The position numbers and the translations under genes are program-made. A model generated the notes under the pieces. The model searched no databases and had not been told where the DNA came from. It saw only the letters and a list, made by a program, of their open reading frames with translations. From the NCBI GenBank assembly GCA_023259235.1, contig JAHFQQ010000194.1, positions 1 through 5,384 of the forward strand: a stretch of 5,384 nt of DNA. Reading direction: 5' to 3'. The DNA is from Polaromonas sp. GTDB lineage: Bacteria; Pseudomonadota; Gammaproteobacteria; Burkholderiales; Burkholderiaceae_C. Positions 1 through 5,204 of the stretch are shown here, one piece after another. Each line of letters begins with the position of its first letter. The stretch's first letter is position 1.

Positions 1-416
1 GATTTGACCAGCAGCGCTCGCTCGGCGGCGTTGCGCGCCAGCAAGCGGGCACCAGGTACAGGGGTAAATGGCACGGCGACCACCGCTTTGGGGTAGTAGT
101 GCAAGCCGTGCTGCCGGTAGGCGCTGGCCCAGGCGTGATCAAACACGTATTCGCCGTAGGAATGGTCCTTGCGGTAGAGGGCGCAGGCGCCTGCCAGTGT
201 TGCACCCTGCCAAAGCGTGATGAAACGCGGTGTCCAGCCGGTTTCGGGCGTGGCGCTGCCGCTGGTCTCCAGGGCGGCCAGGTATTCGTGGCGCATGAAG
301 GGATTGGCGTTGCCGTCCAGGCTCTGCGCGGCCAGCAGGGCGTTCCAGGCGGGGGCGTTTACCTGCAGCGCGGAAGCCAGCACGCGGATGACATAATCGT
401 TTGAGTTGTTTTTCAC
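1..416 (-). CDS. FemAB-like / GNAT-fold N-acyltransferase (COG3146, DUF482), 5' part only
   Basis: Reading the minus strand from 416 gives 138 codons with no stop, running off the left edge, so only the N-terminal part is present. The protein shows NPFMRHEYLAALETSGS near residues 38-54, then TGWTPRF, then HSYGEYVFDHAWASAY, then HYYPKAVVAVPFTPVPGARLL. I recognise this series as the N-terminal half of COG3146 proteins, annotated as peptidoglycan biosynthesis or GNAT-family acyltransferases with a FemAB-like fold; their substrate is not known. The start is the GTG at 416-414: an in-frame TGA lies seven codons upstream, and family members begin a similar distance before the NPF motif. No clear ribosome binding site precedes it. 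A second GTG at 383 is possible but less likely. It is divergent from nadE with 36 bases between starts. The family call is from recall and is fairly sure; the function is not. Confidence 0.85.
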   Translation of the reverse strand, partial: MKNNSNDYVIRVLASALQVNAPAWNALLAAQSLDGNANPFMRHEYLAALETSGSATPETGWTPRFITLWQGATLAGACALYRKDHSYGEYVFDHAWASAYRQHGLHYYPKAVVAVPFTPVPGARLLARNAAERALLVK

Positions 417-428
417 GCGTTGTACGGT
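401..428 (+). promoter_or_regulatory. possible weak sigma-70 promoter for nadE
   Basis: TTGAGT (401-406) and TACGGT (423-428) are spaced by 16 bases and would start transcription near 435. That leaves a leader of about 18 bases carrying AGGG at 437-440 before the nadE ATG. Each box matches the consensus only partly. The boxes lie mostly inside the first codons of the divergent gene, as they must given the 36-base gap. Confidence 0.2.
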
Positions 429-452
429 GTTGCTTCAGGGTTCAATTTTTTC

Positions 453-2141
453 ATGCCACTCAAAATCTGCGTCGCCCAATTGAACTATTGCGTCGGCGAT
501 ATGCCGGGCAATGCACAAAAGATTATCGACGCGGCCCGCACGGCCTACCAGCAGGGCGCACGGCTGGTGCTGACGCCAGAGCTGGCGATATGCGGCTATG
601 CGGCCGAAGACCTGTTTTTGCGTCCCTCGTTCATCCAGGCCTGTGATGATGCCGTGAATCACGTAGCCAGCGTGCTGGCCGGGTTAAAGGGCTTGACCGT
701 GGTGGTCGGCACCCCCACGCATGGCAACAGCGGGTTGGGGCTGCGCACCAAAAGCGTGGAGGTGCAGCAGCGGCACAATGCCGCCAGGGTGCTGCGCGAA
801 GGCCGCGTCATTGAAACCTACGCCAAGCGCGAGCTGCCCAATTACCAGGTGTTTGACGAGCGCCGCTATTTCACGCCGGGGCAGGGCACCTGCGTGTTTC
901 AGGCGGGCGAAGGCGCGGATGCCTTCAGCATCGGCCTGCTGATCTGCGAAGACGCATGGTTCGAAGAGCCCGCACGGCTGGCCAGGCAAGCGGGTGCGGA
1001 GTTGCTGGTGGTTATCAACGCGTCGCCTTTTCATGTGGGCAAGGGCGACGAGCGCGAGCAGATGATGCGCACGCGGGTGCTGGCAACCGGGCTGCCACTG
1101 GTGTATGCGCACCTGGTGGGTGGTCAGGACGAGATCGTTTTTGAAGGCCGCTCGTTTGCGCTGCAGGCTGATGGCGCGCTCGCGGGTCGGGCCCCGAGTT
1201 TTAAGGAAAATATATTTGTAGCCCAGGCGGAACGGGCGCAATCAGCTATTAAATTGGTAGCGATCACAGCCCCGGAACAGAGCAACGACGCTGATTTGTG
1301 GGATGCGCTGGTGCTGGGTGTGCGCGACTACCTTGGCAAAAACGGTTTTCCTGGCGCGATTCTGGGCCTGTCCGGCGGCATTGATTCGGCCATGGTGCTG
1401 GCAATCGCGGTTGACGCCCTGGGGGCCGACAAGGTGCGCGCCGTCATGATGCCGTCGCCCTACACGGCTGACATTTCATGCATTGACGCGCGCGAAATGG
1501 CCGGGCGCGTGAAGGTGCGGTACGATGAAATTTCCATCGTTCCAGAATTCGATGCTTTCAGGATGTCTCTGGCCGGACAGTTCAAGGGGCTCGCGCAAGA
1601 TGCCACCGAGGAAAACATCCAGGCGCGTATTCGCGGCGTATTCTTGATGGCGCTGTCCAACAAGTTGGGCTCCATCGTGTTGACCACCGGCAACAAGAGC
1701 GAGTTGGCCACCGGCTACTGCACGCTGTATGGCGACATGGCGGGTGGCTTCGCGGTGATCAAGGATCTGTTGAAAACCACGGTGTTCCGGTTGGCGCGCT
1801 GGCGCAATGTCAATAACCCCTACGGCACATGCGCCAGCCCGATTCCGGAACGCATCATCACCCGGCCGCCGAGCGCCGAATTGCGCGCCGATCAGCTTGA
1901 CCAGGACAGCCTGCCGCCCTACGAGGTGCTCGATGCCATTTTGGAGCGCTACATGGAAAATGACCAGAGCGTTGAACACATTGTGGCCGCCGGGTTTGAG
2001 CGCGCGGTGGTCGAGCAAGTGGCGCGGCTGATCCGGCTCAACGAGTACAAGCGCCGCCAGGCGCCGATCGGCATCCGGGTCACCCATCGCAGCTTTGGCA
2101 AGGATTGGCGCTATCCTATTACCAGTAAATTCCCTGCCTGA
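453..2141 (+). CDS. nadE: glutamine-dependent NAD+ synthetase
   Basis: Makes NAD+ from nicotinate adenine dinucleotide and ATP in the cytoplasm, the last step of NAD+ synthesis, taking ammonia from glutamine. The 562-residue product has the usual two domains. The N-terminal nitrilase-type glutaminase shows the Glu-Lys-Cys triad: E43 in TPELAICGY, K125 in YAKRELPNY, C165 in ICEDAW. The C-terminal ATP-pyrophosphatase domain has the PP-loop SGGIDSA at 307-313 and TTGNKSE at 411-417, followed by RPPSAELR and DSLPPYE, and the family ending near RSFGKDWRYPITSKF. All key residues are present and the length is normal, so it should be active. The frame stays open to a TTG at 420, but the ATG at 453 matches the family start (MPLKICVAQLN), with AGGG at 437-440, a rather long 12 bases upstream. 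The interdomain linker near residues 249-272 has unusually AT-rich codons and contains a repeat-like sequence (see 1243-1264). glnB follows 132 bases downstream on the same strand. Confidence 0.97.
   Translation: MPLKICVAQLNYCVGDMPGNAQKIIDAARTAYQQGARLVLTPELAICGYAAEDLFLRPSFIQACDDAVNHVASVLAGLKGLTVVVGTPTHGNSGLGLRTKSVEVQQRHNAARVLREGRVIETYAKRELPNYQVFDERRYFTPGQGTCVFQAGEGADAFSIGLLICEDAWFEEPARLARQAGAELLVVINASPFHVGKGDEREQMMRTRVLATGLPLVYAHLVGGQDEIVFEGRSFALQADGALAGRAPSFKENIFVAQAERAQSAIKLVAITAPEQSNDADLWDALVLGVRDYLGKNGFPGAILGLSGGIDSAMVLAIAVDALGADKVRAVMMPSPYTADISCIDAREMAGRVKVRYDEISIVPEFDAFRMSLAGQFKGLAQDATEENIQARIRGVFLMALSNKLGSIVLTTGNKSELATGYCTLYGDMAGGFAVIKDLLKTTVFRLARWRNVNNPYGTCASPIPERIITRPPSAELRADQLDQDSLPPYEVLDAILERYMENDQSVEHIVAAGFERAVVEQVARLIRLNEYKRRQAPIGIRVTHRSFGKDWRYPITSKFPA
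1243..1264 (+). repeat. AT-rich partly palindromic repeat inside nadE
   Basis: This 22-base stretch matches the reverse complement of 4350-4371 at 17 of 22 positions, including the shared core TAAATTG and flanking AGCT and TAGC. GCTA at 1245-1248 and TAGC at 1258-1261 form a short inverted repeat. It encodes about residues 264-271 of NadE, in the linker between the two domains, without breaking the frame. I recall similar AGCT/TAAATTGATAGC sequences as dispersed repeats in Comamonadaceae; this was not searched. Confidence 0.5.
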
Positions 2142-2182
2142 CGCAAGGGCTCTCACGCTTTTCAGTTCGTGCAATATGCCGC

Positions 2183-2195
2183 CCGCCGAAGGCGG
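2183..2195. repeat. small inverted repeat in the nadE-glnB gap
   Basis: CCGCC (2183-2187) and GGCGG (2191-2195) flank a GAA loop. GCAA (2171-2174) and TTGC (2196-2199) could add an outer stem across an eight-base bulge. No T run follows, so it is not a convincing intrinsic terminator for nadE. It may be a leader or attenuating structure, or chance in GC-rich DNA. Confidence 0.3.
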
Positions 2196-2218
2196 TTGCG
2201 CTTGCCCGGAACGGCCCG

Positions 2219-2248
2219 TTGCTGCGCACGCGGGTTATGCACGACAAT
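2219..2248 (+). promoter_or_regulatory. possible sigma-70 promoter for glnB
   Basis: TTGCTG (2219-2224) and GACAAT (2243-2248) are 18 bases apart, placing a start near 2255 and leaving about 19 bases to the GTG start. The matches are 3 of 6 and 4 of 6. The 132-base gap after nadE leaves room for a separate glnB promoter, but read-through from nadE is equally possible. Confidence 0.22.
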
Positions 2249-2262
2249 ATTCGAAAATCAAC

Positions 2263-2266
2263 GGAG
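2263..2266 (+). promoter_or_regulatory. ribosome binding site of glnB (GGAG)
   Basis: GGAG sits seven bases before the GTG at 2274. It decides this non-ATG start over the longer open frame that reaches back to 2169. Confidence 0.7.
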
Positions 2267-2273
2267 CCGCCCA

Positions 2274-2612
2274 GTGAAACTAATTACCGCCATTGTCAAA
2301 CCCTTCAAACTTGAAGAAGTCCGTGAGGCGCTGGCCGAATGTGGCGTGACCGGCCTGACCGTGACGGAAGTCAAGGGGTTTGGCCGCCAGAAAGGTCACA
2401 CCGAGCTGTACCGCGGTGCCGAGTACGTGGTTGACTTCCTGCCCAAGGTCAAGGTCGAGGTGGTGGTCAAGACCGATGACGTGGAGCGCTGCATCGAAGC
2501 CATTGTGCGGGCGGCCCGCACCGGCAAGATCGGTGACGGCAAGATTTTTATCACTGGTGTCGAGCGGGCGGTGCGCATTCGTACCGGCGAGGAAGATGAA
2601 GCGGCCGTATAA
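2274..2612 (+). CDS. glnB: P-II nitrogen regulatory protein, GlnB type
   Basis: A cytoplasmic trimeric signal protein that senses 2-oxoglutarate and ATP/ADP and, through uridylylation, glutamine. It acts on targets such as glutamine synthetase adenylyltransferase and NtrB. The 112-residue product has the exact family length from a GTG start with GGAG upstream. The T-loop reads GRQKGHTELYRGAEY, with uridylylation target Y51. The B-loop TGKIGDGKIF is at 83-92 and the C-terminal RIRTGEED at 101-108. T43 and D54 match E. coli GlnB rather than GlnK (A43, N54), and there is no ammonium transporter gene beside it, so GlnB is the better name. The upstream neighbour is nadE. A P-II protein of Azospirillum brasilense (GlnZ) is reported to bind a glutamine-dependent NadE and relieve its inhibition by NAD+, so a direct link here is plausible but inferred. 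The TAA stop runs straight into the first repeat unit. Confidence 0.97.
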   Translation: MKLITAIVKPFKLEEVREALAECGVTGLTVTEVKGFGRQKGHTELYRGAEYVVDFLPKVKVEVVVKTDDVERCIEAIVRAARTGKIGDGKIFITGVERAVRIRTGEEDEAAV

Positions 2613-2652
2613 ATTGCTGGCCCCCACGCTCGCCCACTGCGTGTGGCTCGCT

Positions 2653-2676
2653 GCCCCCCGAGGGGGCTAATTTCCC
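2653..2676 (+). terminator. probable intrinsic terminator of glnB, inside repeat unit 1
   Basis: GCCCCC (2653-2658), loop CGA, GGGGGC (2662-2667), then TAATTTCCC. The stem is strong but the T tract is short. Unit 2 offers a second, similar hairpin at 2738-2749 followed by CTGATTTTCC, so the two could work in series. The first hairpin starts 40 bases after the glnB stop. Confidence 0.45.
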
Positions 2677-2776
2677 TTGGGGCGGCCCAGCGGAAAATTG
2701 CTGGCCCCCACGCTCGCCCACTGCGTGTGGCTCGCTACCCCCGAGGGGGCTGATTTTCCTTGGGGCGGCCAGGCGG

Positions 2777-2813
2777 AAAATTGCTGGCCCCCACGCTCGC
2801 TCACTGCGCGTGG
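2777..2813 (-). terminator. possible terminator of the LOG gene, inside repeat unit 3
   Basis: On the minus strand, CCACGC (2813-2808) pairs with GCGTGG (2796-2791), a perfect six-base stem in this copy. After ten bases comes TTTT (2780-2777). An alternative stem, GGCCAG with CTGGCC (2789-2767), overlaps it. The distance from stem to T run is longer than in a classic terminator. Confidence 0.3.
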
Positions 2814-2877
2814 CTCGCTACCCTCTCGATGCGCTTTTCCGCCTTGGGACGGTCGGCGGCGGAACCCGCTTTCATCG

Positions 2878-3498
2878 TTAAATCTGGTCAAGCCTGACGG
2901 TTGGAGCCGTCAGGCCTGCCGCCTGCACCAGCGCCTGCAGAAGAAGTACCGTATCGTTGCCGGCGCGAATCAGTCCCATTTGCCAATCGCTCATGAAACC
3001 TTGCTCCACGGTTGAGGCCAGAAAAGCCAGCAGACCATCGTAGTAGCCATGGAGGTTGAGCAGGCCGACCGGCTTGTCGTGGTAGCCGAGCTGTCGCCAG
3101 GTCCAGACCTCGAAAAATTCCTCCAGTGTGCCAATGCCGCCGGGCAGGGCCAGAAATGCGTCGGCATGCTCCGCCATGATGCGCTTGCGTTCATGCATAT
3201 TTTCTACGATGTGCAATTCAGTGCAGCCGTTGTGGGCCCATTCCTTTTCCACCAGTGCCTTGGGGATCACGCCAACGACGCGGGCACCTGCTGCCAGGGC
3301 GGCATCGGCCATGATCCCCATCAGGCCATTGTGGCCGCCGCCAAACACCAGTTGACCGCCTTGCGCGCCTATCCACGTGCCAACCTGGCGCGCCATCATG
3401 GCAAATTCAGGAGCATGGCCTGGTCGCGAGCCGCAGTACACACAGACCGAAAAGGCGGCTTTGACCGGTTTCGTGGGAGAGGCCAATCCGGAAGTCAT
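2878..3498 (-). CDS. LOG-family (TIGR00730) phosphoribohydrolase
   Basis: Rossmann-fold cytoplasmic enzyme of the family once called lysine decarboxylase-like. Characterised members cleave cytokinin riboside 5'-monophosphates, or AMP, to the free base plus ribose 5-phosphate. The 206-residue product carries the whole signature: VCVYCGSRPG at 18-27, VFGGGHNGLMG at 51-61, the MHERK substrate motif at 101-105 and the PGGIGTLEE motif (PGGxGTxxE) at 119-127, followed by WTWRQLGYHDKPVGLLN. It is therefore expected to be active; whether bacterial cytokinin or general nucleotide salvage is the real role cannot be told. The start is the ATG at 3498: it overlaps the stop of the upstream dgkA remnant as ATGA, implying translational coupling, and no good ribosome binding site stands alone. 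The frame is open to 3609, but that would overlap dgkA deeply. It ends about 18 bases from the repeat array. Confidence 0.93.
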   Translation of the reverse strand: MTSGLASPTKPVKAAFSVCVYCGSRPGHAPEFAMMARQVGTWIGAQGGQLVFGGGHNGLMGIMADAALAAGARVVGVIPKALVEKEWAHNGCTELHIVENMHERKRIMAEHADAFLALPGGIGTLEEFFEVWTWRQLGYHDKPVGLLNLHGYYDGLLAFLASTVEQGFMSDWQMGLIRAGNDTVLLLQALVQAAGLTAPTVRLDQI

Positions 3499-3683
3499 GC
3501 TGCCAACCGTTGAAATAGCGCGATGGCCCGGATCCCGGCGCAAAGCACCAGGCTGAGCAGCGCCGCGGCACTGCCCATATCCTTGGTGCGCTTGGAAAGG
3601 TCGTGCCACTCGGGGCAGATGCGGTCGATGGCGGTTTCCAGGCCGGTGTGGTGTTTCTGGGGATTGACCGCTTTTTTTGCCAT
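3495..3683 (-). pseudogene. dgkA: diacylglycerol kinase (DgkA) remnant with in-frame internal deletion
   Basis: The 62-residue frame starts at the ATG at 3683 with GAGG five bases upstream. Its first 15 residues (MAKKAVNPQKHHTGL) resemble the N-terminus of Comamonadaceae DgkA. From residue 16 it reads ETAIDRICPEWHDLSKRTKDMGSAAALLS and on to a final hydrophobic helix, matching E. coli DgkA from catalytic Glu76 (IEAVVDRIGSEYHELSGRAKDMGSAA) to the C-terminus. The stretch between is absent: the first two membrane helices and the conserved ExxN just before Glu76. DgkA is normally about 120-140 residues, so roughly 60-70 are missing and the kinase cannot be active as such. The frame and the final ATGA overlap with the LOG gene are kept, so the deletion spares translation through the junction. 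Intact DgkA phosphorylates diacylglycerol in the inner membrane. A longer start at 3755 exists without a ribosome binding site. It could be a recent deletion or an assembly error. Confidence 0.8.
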
Positions 3684-3793
3684 TGCCTCGTCAATGGATC
3701 GGCGGTGGAGGGCGAAGGGCCGCGTGGAAGCTGAAACCAGGGCTTGTTTGGACATGAGGGGATTGTCGCGCAGCTTTGTGGCTGGCTGTGCAG

Positions 3794-4360
3794 TCAGCGA
3801 TGATCAGACTGATCTGGGGCTGCTGCGATGGATTTGGATTTTATGCTGCTGCTCCCTTTGTTGACCTGCGCGGGCGCAACCGATGTGATTAGGCGTGTGC
3901 CGGCCAGGGCGTCGTGCCAGAACTGTTGCTGTGGATGAAAGCGCGCCAGAGTCGCCCAGACCGCGACCCATCCCAGCGTCATTACTGCCCCTTCCAGGGC
4001 AGGCAGGTGGAGCAGCCAGCTTATGCCCAGAGGCGGCAAAAACCATAGCCAGCTCAACAGGTAGCGCAGCAGCGCGCGTTGTTGGGTGATGGCAGCGCCG
4101 TGGGTGTCCACCACGCGAATGCTCCAGGTTTTCATCGCCAGCGTTTGCCCATTGGCCCAGAACCAGACGAAATAAATGCCAAAAACTACAAATACAAAGG
4201 CCTGCAAGGCATGGCGGTTGTCAAGAGCATTGCGGGTCTGGCTCAGCGTGCCAAACAGGTAGCCGGCAATGAAAACGACGCCAAACATCAATATGCCTTC
4301 GTAGATCCAGCAGGCCATACGCCTGAGAATTGAAGGTGTCTGGAGATTAATAGCTATCAA
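3794..4360 (-). CDS. RDD-family inner-membrane protein
   Basis: Polytopic membrane protein of the RDD family (PF06271); most members have no known role and a few have been linked to ion exchange. With the start at 4360 it has 188 residues. Predicted helices lie near 15-38, 52-70, 98-118 and 122-140. Family marks are R13-R14 just before helix 1, GQTLAMKTW at 71-79 leading to RVVD at 82-85, and FWHDALAGTR at 147-156. E21 stands where the usual Asp of helix 1 is expected. The tail is soluble and rich in Ser and Lys. The start is doubtful. The only upstream option is TTG at 4360, inside a repeat and without a ribosome binding site. ATG at 4318 has AGG upstream but drops the conserved arginines. 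I prefer 4360, or an original start now lost. It lies 83 bases after the DUF3106 gene and 110 bases before the dgkA remnant; I see no clear promoter in either gap. Confidence 0.85.
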   Translation of the reverse strand: MIAINLQTPSILRRMACWIYEGILMFGVVFIAGYLFGTLSQTRNALDNRHALQAFVFVVFGIYFVWFWANGQTLAMKTWSIRVVDTHGAAITQQRALLRYLLSWLWFLPPLGISWLLHLPALEGAVMTLGWVAVWATLARFHPQQQFWHDALAGTRLITSVAPAQVNKGSSSIKSKSIAAAPDQSDHR

Positions 4361-4371
4361 TTTAGCAGCTA
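4350..4371 (-). repeat. AT-rich partly palindromic repeat at the 5' end of the RDD gene
   Basis: On the minus strand it reads TAGCTGCTAAATTGATAGCT plus AT and matches nadE bases 1243-1264 at 17 of 22 positions. TAGCT (4351-4355) and AGCTA (4367-4371) are inverted arms. It contains the TTG that may start the RDD gene and overlaps the stop of a 14-codon frame coming from upstream. It resembles a sequence I recall as dispersed in Comamonadaceae genomes. Confidence 0.55.
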
Positions 4372-4413
4372 GAAAGATTTAATTTGCGCGGGCTGCGACG
4401 CCAGGCGATTCAT
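4369..4413 (-). other. 14-codon frame, perhaps the original 5' end of the RDD gene
   Basis: An ATG at 4413, with GGA a few bases upstream and 30 bases after the DUF3106 stop, encodes MNRLASQPAQIKSF and ends in TAG inside the repeat. It is out of frame with the RDD reading frame. As a leader it would suit RDD relatives, which often have a short polar stretch before the TPS-x-RR motif. It may be a displaced start after repeat insertion or a one-base indel, or simply chance. Confidence 0.2.
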
Positions 4414-4443
4414 GGATCCGGCCAGTTTGCAGGCAGGCACTGC

Positions 4444-5118
4444 TCAGCGCTGGGGCTCGGTGCCGACACCGCCAGCGGCAGGCTCGCCCATCAGTGGCCC
4501 TGCCGGGCGGGAAGCTGCCACTGCGGGTGAACTGGCGATTTCAGCCGCAGCCCTGGCGACGGGTTTGTTGACATGGGGGTGGACTATTGCGAGTTTCTGC
4601 CGTGCCACCGGTTTGACTGCTGCTGCGGCGCCGGCAGGTTTGGGACCGGCCTTTGCGAGCTTTTGCTTTTCTTCAGCGCTCAGGGCTTGGTAAGCCTGCC
4701 ATTTGGTTTTTTTCTCTTCGGAGGTCAATTGCTTGGACAATTCCCTGGTTTTTCCAAAGTTAAGCCGTGCTTGGGCGCGTTGCTGCGGTGTGAGGCTGAC
4801 CCATTCCTTCATGCGGCTATACATGACCGCCTGTTCTTGGGGCGACAGGGATGGGAAATTTTTCGAGATCTTCAGCCATTTGCGCCTTTGCGCCTCACTC
4901 ATGCCAGTGTTCCAGCTCGAGGCCAGGGGCATGAGTGCCTGCTGCTGTGTCGGGGTGAGCTCAGCCCAGGATTGCCCGGAAGCGGTTGCCTTGGCGGGCG
5001 TCGTAGCCAGCGGCTTGCCAACCCCAGCTACAGGCTTGGTCGCTTGCGCGGCACCGAGGTTTGGCAGCGTCAGCAAACCAGCCAGCAACACACCCAGCGA
5101 CAACTGTCGCAATTGCAT
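4444..5118 (-). CDS. exported DUF3106-domain protein
   Basis: Probable periplasmic protein of 224 residues, function unknown. Residues 1-26 form a Sec signal peptide (MQLRQLSLGVLLAGLLTL, cleavage likely after AQA). Residues about 51-155 carry the DUF3106 pattern of short helices with conserved tryptophans (W51, W69, W81, W106, W140) and repeated LTP/LSP-plus-Gln starts: LTPTQQ at 54-59, LSPQEQ at 91-96, LTPQQR at 109-114, LTSEEK at 131-136, LSAEEK at 146-151. The remaining tail, from about 158, is rich in Ala, Pro and Lys and looks unstructured. The start at 5118 was chosen because the signal peptide begins there. The frame also has an ATG at 5208 that overlaps the stop of the DUF3619 gene as ATGA; it would add 30 Arg-rich residues with three CGA codons. 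Either start is possible. In Burkholderiales this gene usually follows DUF3619, often behind an ECF sigma factor gene (recalled, outside the window). Confidence 0.88.
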   Translation of the reverse strand: MQLRQLSLGVLLAGLLTLPNLGAAQATKPVAGVGKPLATTPAKATASGQSWAELTPTQQQALMPLASSWNTGMSEAQRRKWLKISKNFPSLSPQEQAVMYSRMKEWVSLTPQQRAQARLNFGKTRELSKQLTSEEKKTKWQAYQALSAEEKQKLAKAGPKPAGAAAAVKPVARQKLAIVHPHVNKPVARAAAEIASSPAVAASRPAGPLMGEPAAGGVGTEPQR

Positions 5119-5127
5119 TAAAACCCA

Positions 5128-5140
5128 GGCGCCCGGCGCC
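5128..5140. repeat. GC-rich hairpin between the two candidate starts of the DUF3106 gene
   Basis: GGCGC (5128-5132), loop CCG, GCGCC (5136-5140). In the minus-strand mRNA this stem ends nine bases before the ATG at 5118 and could mask a ribosome binding site there. That would favour entry by coupling at 5208. It could also be chance in GC-rich DNA. Confidence 0.35.
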
Positions 5141-5204
5141 CCATGCTTGACGCGCTGCCGGTGCGTGAGGTTAAGTCGGGCTCGGGAAACGGCAGCTCGC
5201 ACGA

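Larger units (their letters stand above)
2611..2860. repeat. three tandem copies of an 83-84 bp palindrome-rich intergenic repeat
   Basis: Unit 1 starts at 2611, unit 2 at 2695 and unit 3 at 2778, each beginning AAATTGCTGGCCCCCACGCT. The first 42 bases of units 1 and 2 are identical and the rest differs at only a few sites. Unit 3 keeps the first 42 or so bases with two changes, then diverges while still showing a TTTTCC...TTGGG-ACGG layout, fading out near 2860. Each unit contains an inverted repeat around CCACGC, and units 1 and 2 a second around CCCCCGAGGGGG; a third spans each junction, best at GGCCAG (2767-2772) with CTGGCC (2784-2789). The units abut with no spacers, so this is not CRISPR. 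I recall this motif as a frequent intergenic element in Comamonadaceae. It lies between the 3' ends of two convergent genes, which suits termination. Confidence 0.9.

Noticed and set aside
420..452. TTG start for nadE at 420
   Set aside because: It adds 11 residues not expected in the family and has no ribosome binding site; ATG 453 matches the conserved N-terminus.
684..1241. Long minus-strand frames inside nadE (also 1476-2174)
   Set aside because: They are shadows of a clear GC-rich gene with all family motifs on the plus strand; their His/Arg/Gln-rich translations match nothing I know.
2191..2205. Sigma-54 promoter (GG...GC) ahead of glnB
   Set aside because: A TTGC is present at 2202-2205, but no GG sits at the required distance of ten bases before the GC; the spacing is wrong.
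2169..2273. N-terminal extension of the P-II frame back to 2169
   Set aside because: P-II proteins are 112 residues from MKLITAI-like starts; GTG 2274 with GGAG gives exactly that.
2611..2860. CRISPR array
   Set aside because: Units are 83-84 bp and abut directly, without unique spacers or nearby cas genes.
2667..3015. Open frames on both strands through the tandem repeat, some with peptides such as LLAPTLAHCVWLA
   Set aside because: They are the translated repeat: the same peptide recurs with each unit, there is no ribosome binding site, and they run into the LOG gene on the other strand.
3499..3609. Longer LOG protein starting at 3609
   Set aside because: It would overlap the dgkA remnant in another frame by more than 100 bases, and the added residues do not resemble the family.
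3802..3814. GATCAG-A-CTGATC palindrome at the 3' end of the RDD gene
   Set aside because: It is inside the coding end, has a one-base centre and no T run, so it is not a terminator; an operator there would be odd. Likely chance.
4573..5121. Plus-strand frames opposite the DUF3106 gene
   Set aside because: The minus strand has a signal peptide and a DUF3106 domain pattern; the plus frames have no recognisable domain or start signal.
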